Source: Pricia antarctica (lineage in GTDB: Bacteria > Bacteroidota > Bacteroidia > Flavobacteriales > Flavobacteriaceae). From it: a DNA stretch of 64,000 bases. Within the stretch, counting starts at the first letter, position 1. Each line of letters begins with the position of its first letter. The notes under the pieces were generated by a model. It saw only the letters and a list, made by a program, of their open reading frames with translations, was not told where the DNA came from and made no database searches. Below, one piece after another: positions 34,806 through 43,552 of this stretch. The translations under genes and the position numbers were made by a program. Location of the stretch: NCBI RefSeq assembly GCF_900101815.1, contig NZ_FNAO01000007.1, forward strand, positions 124,001 to 188,000, read 5' to 3'.

Positions 34806-36293
34806 ATGAAAAAACTCAAATTTTTAACAGTACTAACCTGCATTCTTTTTTTCGCAGGCAAGACCCAAGCCAACACGGATCCTGAAAAACCATCCAAAAA
34901 GAAACCCAGAAATGTCATTTTTATCCTCACCGACGACCATCGCTATGACTATATGGGTTTTACGGGAAAAGTACCTTGGCTCGAGACTCCAAATATGGAT
35001 AGGCTGGCATCCGAGGGAGCTTATTTGCCGAATACCTTTGTCACCACTTCGCTGTGTTCTCCCAGCAGGGCCTCTATTTTAACCGGACAATTCTCTCATT
35101 CCCATACCATAGTAGACAATCAGGCCCCGAACCCTGGAAATTTAACTTTTTTCCCTGAATATTTGGAAAAGGCCGGATACCAAACGGGATTTTTCGGCAA
35201 GTGGCATATGGGCGACCATGGCGACGAACCCCAACCGGGCTTTACCCATTGGGAGAGTTTTGTAGGGCAAGGGGTGTATTACAACCCTACCTTAAATATC
35301 GATGGAAAGCGAACGACGTATACAGATTCTACCTACATAACCGATCTCTTGACCGAACATGCCGTGGATTGGTTGGACAAACGGGACAAGAAAAAACCGT
35401 TCTTTATGTACTTGTCCCATAAAGCCGTACATGCGGGTTTTCAGCCCGCCCGTCGTCATAAGGGAAGGTATAAGGGCAATACCATAGCACTGCCCAGCAC
35501 CTATGGCCAAACGCTAACGGGAGAATACCGCGACCTAAAATGGCCCGAATGGGTCGCTAACCAGCGGGTAAGCTGGCATGGGGTGGACTATATGTACCAC
35601 GGATTTAACGATTTGAACGAAATGGTCGTCGATTATTGTGAAACGCTTTTAGGGGTCGACGAAAGCATCGGAACGGTGATGGACTACCTAAAAAAAGAGG
35701 GCCTCGACGATTCCACTTTGGTCATTTATATGGGCGATAACGGGTTTAGTTGGGGCGAACACGGGCTTATAGACAAACGCCATTTTTATGAGGAATCGGT
35801 AAAAGTGCCGCTATTGGTGCGCTGTCCAGACCTTTTCGAGGGCGGGAAGACGCCGAAACAGATGGTTCAGAACATTGATATCGGTCCTACGGTATTGGCG
35901 GAAGCGGGTGTAAAACAACCGGACAATATGCCCGGGGTCTCTTTTATTCCGATTTTGACAGGGGATACCACTGCAAAATCCCGCGATGCCATTTTTTACG
36001 AATATTATTGGGAATACGATTTTCCCATGACCCCCACGGTCTTCGGTATGCGAACGGACAAATATAAATACATTAAATATCAGGGCATTTGGGACAGAAA
36101 CGAACTTTACGACCTTGAAAATGATCCCGATGAAATGTACAACCTAATTGCCGACCCCGATAAACAGGATATCGCCAAATCGATGGCCACCGATATTTAC
36201 GATTGGCTCGAAGAAACGGGTGGTATGCAGATACCGCTAAAGCGAACGGTAAAGTACCGGTTTGGGGATTTTAAGCATGAAGGGGAATATTGA
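34806..36293 (+). CDS. Type I sulfatase (arylsulfatase family)
   Basis: A 495-residue exported sulfatase. The start at 34806 is chosen because it gives a clean signal peptide (KKLKFLTVLTCILFFAGKTQA); an in-frame ATG 34 codons upstream precedes it with non-signal sequence. The catalytic motif CSPSRASILTGQ has Cys84 for conversion to formylglycine. Calcium ligands are in ILTDDHRYD near the N-terminus and YMGDNGFSWGEHG later. FFGKWHMGDH is also conserved. The exact sulfated substrate cannot be assigned. A formylglycine-generating enzyme is needed but none is present here. Its location beside esterase and SusC/D genes suggests desulfation of an algal or animal polysaccharide. Confidence 0.93.
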   Translation: MKKLKFLTVLTCILFFAGKTQANTDPEKPSKKKPRNVIFILTDDHRYDYMGFTGKVPWLETPNMDRLASEGAYLPNTFVTTSLCSPSRASILTGQFSHSHTIVDNQAPNPGNLTFFPEYLEKAGYQTGFFGKWHMGDHGDEPQPGFTHWESFVGQGVYYNPTLNIDGKRTTYTDSTYITDLLTEHAVDWLDKRDKKKPFFMYLSHKAVHAGFQPARRHKGRYKGNTIALPSTYGQTLTGEYRDLKWPEWVANQRVSWHGVDYMYHGFNDLNEMVVDYCETLLGVDESIGTVMDYLKKEGLDDSTLVIYMGDNGFSWGEHGLIDKRHFYEESVKVPLLVRCPDLFEGGKTPKQMVQNIDIGPTVLAEAGVKQPDNMPGVSFIPILTGDTTAKSRDAIFYEYYWEYDFPMTPTVFGMRTDKYKYIKYQGIWDRNELYDLENDPDEMYNLIADPDKQDIAKSMATDIYDWLEETGGMQIPLKRTVKYRFGDFKHEGEY

Positions 36294-36331
36294 TCTAAGA
36301 GCTTAGTAGGAATAAAATGGCTATAGAAAAG

Positions 36332-36339
36332 TATCTTTG
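36332..36339 (+). promoter_or_regulatory. -7 box (TATCTTTG) close to the start of the cytochrome/FG-GAP gene
   Basis: A perfect TAnnTTTG ending 9 bp before the ATG at 36349. No clear -33 TTG. It predicts a leader of only a few nucleotides. Confidence 0.4.
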
Positions 36340-36348
36340 CAGTAATTT

Positions 36349-37869
36349 ATGAACAACAGCCTTTTTTCTTGCCTAGCGATGCTTTTCTTACTTACTGGAA
36401 TTTCCTGTTCAAATTCTGAAGGAACCAAGGGGAAAGTAATATATGAGGCACAATGCGCAAGTTGTCATATGCTTCCTGCTATCCAAGACCTGCCGAAAAA
36501 CTTATGGAAAGAAAAAGTACTACCCGAAATGGGGGCACGAATGGGAATTCGGGATTCTACCTATAATCCATACAAGGGGTATTCTTTTGAAGAACGATAT
36601 GCAGCGACACGAACCGGGGTGTACTCTGTGGTGCCTTCCATCTCAAAAGAAGAATGGCGAATGCTCGTTGAATATGTGGTTTCCAATGCACCGGACAGCT
36701 TGCGTAAAAACGATGAGGTCGGTAGTTTAAAATCGATAACTCAATTTTTACCGCATTTAGTAAATGTCGATAGCATTCGGGGCAGTTATATCACTTTTGC
36801 CGAATTCGACCCGAAAAAAGATAAAATGATAACAGGCGATATCCGGGGAAGAGTTCTTGAATACGACGCCGTTAAAAACACTATCGAGAAAAAGTTCACC
36901 CTTGATAACGCCATTACCGACCTTATCGAAACTGACAGTACAGTTTATATTACCACTGTAGGTATTCTTGAACCTTCGGAGATTTTAGCAGGTAAGATTC
37001 ATAGGGCTTCTAAGGGGTCAAGCGTCCCATTGCCTTTTGAATTTCATCGTCCCGTACATACCTTGGCCCATGATTTTAATAAAAATGGTAACCAGGAAAT
37101 AGTCGTTTGCGAATTCGGAAATCTCACGGGCCAGCTTTCGCTTTTAGTGAAAGGGAATGATTCGGTATTCGAAAAAAAAATACTGTTGAACCATCCGGGT
37201 GCACTGAGAACGATTGTTCGTGACATGGATGGAAATGGCAAGGATGATATTATCGTTATGACGGCCCAAGGCGATGAAGGCATCACTATTCTTTATCAGT
37301 TCGGCGACCTTGATTTCAGGGCAGAACAGGTCATTCGTTTTAGTCCACTTTACGGTAGCAGTTGGTTTGAAGTCTTGGATTATGATGGTGACGGGGATCA
37401 GGACATTATTACGGTACACGGCGATAATGGCGATAAAACGCCGGTACTAAAACCGTATCACGGACTACGGATTCATTTAAATGATGGGTTCAACCATTTT
37501 TCCGAAGCTTTCTTCTATCCCTTGTATGGGGCAACACGCAGTGTCAGTAGGGATTTTGATCAAGATGGGGATATTGATATCGCACTGATTTCCACTTTCC
37601 CCGATTATGATTCCCGGCCCGAAAAATCGTTTGTGTATCTGGAAAATATAAGCAGTTCCGATTTTAGTTTTCAGCCGTATGGTTTACCTGAAAATGTTTC
37701 CGGACGATGGTTTCTGATGGATGCGGGTGATGTCGACAAAGATGGTGATGAAGATATTGTACTGACGTGTTTCACTTATTCTTTTACCCCTGTTCCTGAG
37801 GATTTATCAAAAAAGTGGCGCGAATCCGATTTTGATATGGTTATTTTGGAAAATGATTTGATTGATTAA
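36349..37869 (+). CDS. Lipoprotein with cytochrome c domain fused to FG-GAP/VCBS repeats
   Basis: A 506-residue predicted lipoprotein (lipobox LTGISC, Cys20). Residues about 28-125 form a small cytochrome c domain with haem site CASCH (Cys36, Cys39, His40) and a possible axial Met in VLPEMGARMG. The rest is an FG-GAP/VCBS beta-propeller with at least five EF-hand-like calcium loops (DFNKNGNQE, DMDGNGKDD, DYDGDGDQD, DFDQDGDID, DVDKDGDED). The combination points to a surface or periplasmic redox-linked binding protein; its function is unknown. Its stop codon overlaps the converging 1198-aa FG-GAP gene (37866-37869), and both may belong to one functional locus. Confidence 0.85.
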   Translation: MNNSLFSCLAMLFLLTGISCSNSEGTKGKVIYEAQCASCHMLPAIQDLPKNLWKEKVLPEMGARMGIRDSTYNPYKGYSFEERYAATRTGVYSVVPSISKEEWRMLVEYVVSNAPDSLRKNDEVGSLKSITQFLPHLVNVDSIRGSYITFAEFDPKKDKMITGDIRGRVLEYDAVKNTIEKKFTLDNAITDLIETDSTVYITTVGILEPSEILAGKIHRASKGSSVPLPFEFHRPVHTLAHDFNKNGNQEIVVCEFGNLTGQLSLLVKGNDSVFEKKILLNHPGALRTIVRDMDGNGKDDIIVMTAQGDEGITILYQFGDLDFRAEQVIRFSPLYGSSWFEVLDYDGDGDQDIITVHGDNGDKTPVLKPYHGLRIHLNDGFNHFSEAFFYPLYGATRSVSRDFDQDGDIDIALISTFPDYDSRPEKSFVYLENISSSDFSFQPYGLPENVSGRWFLMDAGDVDKDGDEDIVLTCFTYSFTPVPEDLSKKWRESDFDMVILENDLID

Positions 37870-40800
37870 TTATTGATTTTCTTGACTCGCGTTTCTTTTC
37901 CAAAAGTGTCATAAAAACGGATTTCCAAGGCTTGTAGGGGTACCGTTACCGATCGGCTTGATTGCGATTGAAACGTACTGCCCCAGTAAAATTCCGAAAG
38001 CTGTTTTTCTCCGTTCTGAAAGCTGATCTCGGTCTTGACTTCATTAGGCCGTAATGGAATGATTTCACCCGGATATTTCTGATAACGCTCGAATACCTTT
38101 AGCGAATCATTGTTTTGGGAAGCCACTATCAGATTTTTTTCATTGTTGAGATTTAAGCGGATAAGGCTTTTGCCATCTCCGGGCACGAAGAATTGACTTT
38201 TATCCAGAGGAATAGGTTCAAAGCTGCCATTTCCTTTATTTTTAAGGGCAAGTCCAACCAGTGCGTCTGCAGGTCCTTGTTGGACTTCCATTCCGAAATC
38301 GTTGCCGACTAGCAAGAGGTCCATACTCCCATTCCCGTCTAAATCTTGTGGAAGAATTCCATAAATCGGGGCGATTTGGGCAGCAATGGGCAGGGCGTGT
38401 ATTTTGAATTTTTCACCTCCTAAGTTTTCTATCCAGGCTGTTTTCATGTAGTTCAATGAAAGTACGGTAGCATCGTCCAACAATCCATCGGGAAACATTT
38501 CGGGTAAGGTCGATTCCCCGAATTCCCCGTACGAATTGAACCTTTTTCGAATACCCACATATTGTTTGGTTACGTCTTGCCATGGGTGGTACAAATATTC
38601 TTTTTTGGTTCCAACGCTGTCCCTAAGATAAAAGGAAATCAATGGGTCCACGGAGCCATTGCCATCAAGATCTTTGGCATATATGCGAACGGGCTCCTTT
38701 TTAGTGCCTTTGAAATTGATATTCTCACCTACGTTACCGGCAATGTAGTCGATATCGCCATCGTTATCGAGGTCGGCCGCGGCCAGGCTGTTCCACCATC
38801 CCAACTCATTTGCGATTCCGGTAGCTTCCGTTACCTCTACCAGTTTCCCCGATTCATTTTTAAAAAATCGAAGGGGCATCCACTCACCGGCCAAGATAAG
38901 ATCGGGCCAAGAATCGCCGTTAAAGTCCGTCCACAGGGCGTCGCTGATCAACCCGGGAAATTCCAGTTCGGGGGACATATCTTTTGTAATATCCACAAAT
39001 TTGGGATGGCCCTTGCTGCTTTCATTTCTAAGGATATACGAACGGTCTGGCTTCGGGTAAGCGAAAGGCAAGACCCTACTGCCGACAAATAAGTCTAAGT
39101 CGCCGTCATGGTCAAAGTCTGCCGCCTTAACCGCGGAGGAATTGGTTCGCATATCGGGTAGACCATTTTGTGAATCGGTGAAATTGCCTTTGCCATCATT
39201 GATCATCAGTACATCGGTATAAAACTCATGGCCTGAGGGATATTGGGCGCAGCCACGGGCGATGTAGAGGTCTAGGTCGCCGTCATTGTCGGCATCGAAG
39301 AGTAAGGTGCCGGCGTCTTCTTCGTATCGTTCAGGGGAATTCTTATAGACCACTTCTTGCTGAACAAAGCGTTGGTCTTTTTGTTGGATAAACCATTTTT
39401 CCTTAAAACTACGGCTCGCCCCAACGAATATATCGTCAAGGCCGTCGTTGTTAATATCGCCAACGGAGAGTGCGGGACCGTATTGTGAGAATTTATGGGG
39501 TAAGGTGGCTTGGAAATTAAAGTCGATAAAATCCTGATCTTCGGCCAGATGGTTTAGGTTGTACTTTGTGTCTGCCTTTTGAAAAAGGACGGCAACAGTA
39601 GTATCCTTACTTGTTTGCTGGATGGTAGCCGATGGATTATAGGCAATGGTAAGCACGGTATCTACAGCGATTCTAACTAACTTTTGACTTTTGCCGTCCG
39701 GCCAATATATGCTAAGACTATCGATTGAACTTCTTTTCCCCAAACCGAAGTGCAGGATACTTTCGGGTTGCGAAAGATACCCACGACCGCTCAAGAGCGA
39801 TTTTTTTTGACGGAGACTGTCCGCAAAAATTTCAACGGTGGCCCCGATGCCTGCCGGATTTTTTTCGGTGCCCTTTAGTTTTATCCGAATATAATGGTCG
39901 TCGCTGTTGAGTTCGTTCGTCTTGTTTTCAAGTAAGAGGGCATTTTCGTTGATGTTGTTTACGACTAAGTCCAGATCACCGTCTTGATCGAGGTCTCCAT
40001 AAGCAGCCCCGTTCGAATAGGTCGGGAAATTAAGGCCCCATGCTTCGGTAGTATCTTCAAATTCATAGTTTCCTTTGTTGCGGAACATAAAATTGGGAAT
40101 CTTGATCTGGGGAATGGCGGATATGAGCTTTTCCTTACTTACAAATTGTTTGGCCGTGGTCCGGAAATCACTAAAATCACGGTCCGTAACATCTTTGGGA
40201 AAACCATTGGTGATAAAAAGATCCTGCAGGCCATCATTATCATAATCGGCGAATAATGGCGCCCAGCTCCAATCGGTTTCCTTGACGTTGGCGAGCATGC
40301 CTATCTCTCCGAAAACCGGGAGTCCCGTCTCGGGATTGATGCCTTGGTCGATTTGTAGCGTATTGCGGGTATATTGTTTTTCGTAGTCGAATTTTTTGGT
40401 AAAAATTTCCTTTTGATAGTTACTGGGTCCTTGAAAAAGTTTTTTACGCTTGTTATAATAAGGCTGCATCTCCGTCGTGTACAGCGACATTTGTCCATCG
40501 TTGTTCACATCGGCGATATCGCTGCCCATGGAGGAAAGGCTGAAATGCTTGAACATATTTCGCGCTTGGTTGGTAAAAGTGCCATCTTGGTTATTGATAT
40601 ATACTAAGTCGTTGCTCAAAAAATCGTTCGCAACGTAGATATCGGGCCAACCATCTTTGTTGAAGTCGTTGATAAGGGTGCTGTGGCTGTAGCCATGGTA
40701 CCGTATACCCGCCTTTTCGGAAACATTGACAAAATTGGGATGTCCCAAACTGTCGTTTTCCTGGTTTTCGTACAACCGATCTTTGCTCAAGGAGGAGCCA

Positions 40801-41462
40801 TCATCGTCTAAAGGTCTGAACTGGGTAGGGTCAATGCCTTCGATACGATTCACTCCAATGAAAAGATCGAGGTCACCGTCGTTGTCATAATCGAAAAATT
40901 GGGCATGCGATGAGTAGCTATCGTCGGCAACCCCATAAGCTTCTGCCATTTCTTCAAATAGGGGAATGCCATCTGCAGTGTTCCCTTGGTTGATATAAAG
41001 AAGATTTTTACGCCGTGTATCTCGTTTTCGAAACGTATTGCAGATATAGATATCCAATTTTCCATCGGTGTTGATATCGACGATAGAAACTCCGGAAGAC
41101 CACTGAAGGGTATCGGTTTTTCCAATTTTAGAGGGTGCGGAGCTATCTTCAAACTTGAACTTTCCTTTGTTCAGAAAGAGTTTGTTGTCTACTTGATTGC
41201 CTGCAAAAAAAACATCGTCCATTCCATCTCCGTTCAAGTCCCCTAAGGCTACGCCCGCACCGTTGTATACAAATTCACTATCTATAATGTTGATGGAATC
41301 GTTTTCGGAGAGTTGGTTGTTAAAATCAAGGCCCGATTTTGAGCTATCGATTTTTACGAAGCGGGTAGAATCCTCAGAATCGGTACAGCCGTAACTAAAA
41401 ATCAAAAAAAGCACCACTGTGATGTAACGGAAATTGATAGAAATTTGACGTAAAACTTTCAT
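37866..41462 (-). CDS. FG-GAP/VCBS and ASPIC-UnbV domain lipoprotein (CRTAC1-like)
   Basis: An 1198-residue predicted outer-surface lipoprotein (signal ending FSYGC, Cys26). It consists of two blocks of VCBS/FG-GAP repeats with calcium loops such as DLNGDGMDD, DINTDGKLD and DYDNDGDLD. They flank an ASPIC/UnbV domain at about residues 525-610 (GIGATVEIFADS, GRGYLSQPE, LHFGLG, IYWPDGK). Proteins of this architecture often accompany SusC/SusD pairs in marine Bacteroidota, but their biochemical role is unknown; glycan or protein binding is a guess. It lies 279 bp after susD on the same strand, yet a terminator and a 159-bp palindrome occupy that gap, so expression may be uncoupled or attenuated. 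Confidence 0.9.
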   Translation of the reverse strand: MKVLRQISINFRYITVVLFLIFSYGCTDSEDSTRFVKIDSSKSGLDFNNQLSENDSINIIDSEFVYNGAGVALGDLNGDGMDDVFFAGNQVDNKLFLNKGKFKFEDSSAPSKIGKTDTLQWSSGVSIVDINTDGKLDIYICNTFRKRDTRRKNLLYINQGNTADGIPLFEEMAEAYGVADDSYSSHAQFFDYDNDGDLDLFIGVNRIEGIDPTQFRPLDDDGSSLSKDRLYENQENDSLGHPNFVNVSEKAGIRYHGYSHSTLINDFNKDGWPDIYVANDFLSNDLVYINNQDGTFTNQARNMFKHFSLSSMGSDIADVNNDGQMSLYTTEMQPYYNKRKKLFQGPSNYQKEIFTKKFDYEKQYTRNTLQIDQGINPETGLPVFGEIGMLANVKETDWSWAPLFADYDNDGLQDLFITNGFPKDVTDRDFSDFRTTAKQFVSKEKLISAIPQIKIPNFMFRNKGNYEFEDTTEAWGLNFPTYSNGAAYGDLDQDGDLDLVVNNINENALLLENKTNELNSDDHYIRIKLKGTEKNPAGIGATVEIFADSLRQKKSLLSGRGYLSQPESILHFGLGKRSSIDSLSIYWPDGKSQKLVRIAVDTVLTIAYNPSATIQQTSKDTTVAVLFQKADTKYNLNHLAEDQDFIDFNFQATLPHKFSQYGPALSVGDINNDGLDDIFVGASRSFKEKWFIQQKDQRFVQQEVVYKNSPERYEEDAGTLLFDADNDGDLDLYIARGCAQYPSGHEFYTDVLMINDGKGNFTDSQNGLPDMRTNSSAVKAADFDHDGDLDLFVGSRVLPFAYPKPDRSYILRNESSKGHPKFVDITKDMSPELEFPGLISDALWTDFNGDSWPDLILAGEWMPLRFFKNESGKLVEVTEATGIANELGWWNSLAAADLDNDGDIDYIAGNVGENINFKGTKKEPVRIYAKDLDGNGSVDPLISFYLRDSVGTKKEYLYHPWQDVTKQYVGIRKRFNSYGEFGESTLPEMFPDGLLDDATVLSLNYMKTAWIENLGGEKFKIHALPIAAQIAPIYGILPQDLDGNGSMDLLLVGNDFGMEVQQGPADALVGLALKNKGNGSFEPIPLDKSQFFVPGDGKSLIRLNLNNEKNLIVASQNNDSLKVFERYQKYPGEIIPLRPNEVKTEISFQNGEKQLSEFYWGSTFQSQSSRSVTVPLQALEIRFYDTFGKETRVKKINN

Positions 41463-41482
41463 TCGAACTTTTGATTTATAAT

Positions 41483-41641
41483 GAACTCGTCTTGAGTTGC
41501 TCTTTTACCTACGATTTTCACATTTTGCGCTCTAATTTCATCTTTTTTTCTCACCATAGCTTTGGCTATGCTGATTAAAACCTTTCATTAAAGCACAAAA
41601 GCCGAAAATCTCGGTTCCAAACAACAACTCAAGAAGAGTTC
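41483..41641. repeat. 159-bp near-symmetrical palindromic element
   Basis: The outer arms GAACTCGTCTTGAGTTG (41483-41499) and CAACTCAAGAAGAGTTC (41625-41641) are inverted with one mismatch. The innermost arms CATAGC and GCTATG (41555-41570) flank TTTG. Both pairs share the same centre, 41562. The sequence between shows patchy complementarity. It holds no ORF and ends 20 bp before the ATG of the FG-GAP/ASPIC gene, so it is in that gene's leader. It may be a MITE-like repeat or an RNA structure. Confidence 0.75.
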
Positions 41642-41690
41642 ACTTCGGGGAATCACCGAACAAAGATGCGGCAATGTCTAAAAAGAAGCA

Positions 41691-41719
41691 AAAAAAAGCT
41701 GCCCGAAGAGGCAGCTTTT
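41691..41719 (-). terminator. Rho-independent terminator after susD
   Basis: Stem AAAAGCTGCC / GGCAGCTTTT with a six-base loop. On the minus strand it is followed by a T run (A run at 41691-41697 on the plus strand). It lies 22 bp after the SusD stop codon. Confidence 0.8.
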
Positions 41720-41740
41720 AAATAAACTAGTGAATTTTGA

Positions 41741-43489
41741 TTACCAACCCGGGTTTTGGGTCAATATTCCAGGTTGTAAATCTAGTTGAGTCTGGGGTAT
41801 CGGTAAATATTCGTTCTTTCCTGCCGTAAATTGACCGCCTGAATAGGCCGAGGACAAATATTGCTTTTCATAATTGATATAATCATTAATTACTTCGTCG
41901 GCAACGCCCCAACGGACCAAGTCAAAGAAACGGTGGCCTTCGCCCGAAAGTTCCAATTTACGTTCGAAACGTAAAGCCTGGGTAGCCGATTCTTTCGAGG
42001 CAAACTGTGACGGAGCGTATTCGGCAATTACATAATTAGCGGCATCAGTACCATCATCGTCCTTAACCCAGAATTCCGATTTGGCTGCCCTGGCACGTAC
42101 TTGATTGACGTAGGTTCGCGCCTGCTCCAAAGAACCGGCTTCGATTTCAGCCTCTGCGGCCATCAATAGTACGTCCGCAAATCGGATTATGGTGTAGTTC
42201 ATCGTAGCGTAACCGCGGGTCCATGAACTGGCATCGGTATACACCCCGTCTTGATTGACATAATAGACATATTTTTTTGGTGCATAAGGACCGCCGTAGC
42301 TCTGTACCCGTATCCAGGAGGCGCCTGGAAAAGGTTGCCATCCCAAATAGGGGATGCTTCTTCTTCCAATCGAAAAGTCGATTCGTGGATCTAGAGGCCC
42401 TGCATCAGCGGTGAAGGCTGCATCCGCAGCAACTCCCATATCCGTTACCAATTCATTTCCAGGGCTTCTGTAGGATTTATCCAATAAGGGGAGACCAGCA
42501 GGGGTCGTCCTAAAAGAATTGGCCAGTTCAAAACTGGGTTGAAAGAAACCGCAGCAATCGCCTGGGCCAGAACTACCTGTTTGATAGGGGTAGTTCAAGT
42601 CGTCCCACCAATTGGCGTTTAGTACGCTCCCGGTTTCGTTCGAAGACTCCACATCCATAACCACTTCGGCATGGTTATCGTTATCCGCATTAAAAATTTG
42701 TTGATAATCATCTAGCAGTTGATATTTGAGACCATTTGAGGTCTGCCCATTGGCGATTACATCATCGAACCAGGTTTTGGCTTCCGCAAATTTTTGTTGG
42801 TACAATTTTGCTTTGCCCATATAGGCCGCAGCGGCCCATTTGTTTACCCTACCTGCATCCGTTACTTCGTTAAGATTATCGTAGGCAAACTGAAAATCTG
42901 CTTCGATTTGTGCCCAAGCGTCCCCGTTATTGGGTAGCTCTGTAATCTCTGTTGACGACAAGGTTTCGTCGAACACCACGATATTGTTAAAGTGTTTTTT
43001 CAAATCAAAGTAAAAATGACCCCTCAACATTCTGGCTTGCGCCTGTAAACTTGCGGCCTTTTCGGCAGGTATCAAGTCGATAGATTTCGCAATGGTGGCC
43101 AATACGGCATTACACCTGCTCACGCCCTCGTAGCGAGCTCTCCATAGGTCATTAAACCTTCCATAGGTCGGATCGTTCTGGAATCGCTGTATGGTGGCCA
43201 GTTCGGCATCGTCTCCGGGATCCGTACCTTTGTTGGCATCCCCGCCGAGGATGGATCCGGTAATCCAATGGTTCGGCGCTGCCGCACGGTTCCCGTTCAA
43301 GTTTCCATTGATCATGGAGTAGGCACCTATTAAAAGGCCTTCAATACCATCAAGGGTACTGACTTGGGCATCCGCTAAGGTACCGGTGGGCGCCACCTCT
43401 AAAAATTCATTGCTACAAGATACCCCAGCGAGCAGGAGGATACCACCTGTAAGGGCAATGAATTTTTTTGTTCTACGTATTGTTTTCAT
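41741..43489 (-). CDS. SusD/RagB family nutrient-binding outer-membrane lipoprotein
   Basis: A 582-residue SusD-like lipoprotein (lipobox LAGVSC, Cys25, followed by NEFLEVAPTGTL). The TPR-rich SusD fold is indicated by LEGLLIGAYSMING near the N-terminus, RMLRGHFYFDLKKHFN, and the C-terminal RFADVLLMAAEAEIEAG, VNQVRARA, FERKLELSGEGHRFFDLVRW and EYLPIPQTQLDLQPG. It would bind an oligosaccharide or other ligand at the cell surface and cap the SusC channel encoded just upstream (63 bp away, same strand). The ligand cannot be assigned, since no glycoside hydrolase is encoded nearby. Confidence 0.95.
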   Translation of the reverse strand: MKTIRRTKKFIALTGGILLLAGVSCSNEFLEVAPTGTLADAQVSTLDGIEGLLIGAYSMINGNLNGNRAAAPNHWITGSILGGDANKGTDPGDDAELATIQRFQNDPTYGRFNDLWRARYEGVSRCNAVLATIAKSIDLIPAEKAASLQAQARMLRGHFYFDLKKHFNNIVVFDETLSSTEITELPNNGDAWAQIEADFQFAYDNLNEVTDAGRVNKWAAAAYMGKAKLYQQKFAEAKTWFDDVIANGQTSNGLKYQLLDDYQQIFNADNDNHAEVVMDVESSNETGSVLNANWWDDLNYPYQTGSSGPGDCCGFFQPSFELANSFRTTPAGLPLLDKSYRSPGNELVTDMGVAADAAFTADAGPLDPRIDFSIGRRSIPYLGWQPFPGASWIRVQSYGGPYAPKKYVYYVNQDGVYTDASSWTRGYATMNYTIIRFADVLLMAAEAEIEAGSLEQARTYVNQVRARAAKSEFWVKDDDGTDAANYVIAEYAPSQFASKESATQALRFERKLELSGEGHRFFDLVRWGVADEVINDYINYEKQYLSSAYSGGQFTAGKNEYLPIPQTQLDLQPGILTQNPGW

Positions 43490-43552
43490 AATTTTTTTTG
43501 TTAAATATAAACTTTTTTATGGAAATGAATATCACAGTTTTATCACGGATAC

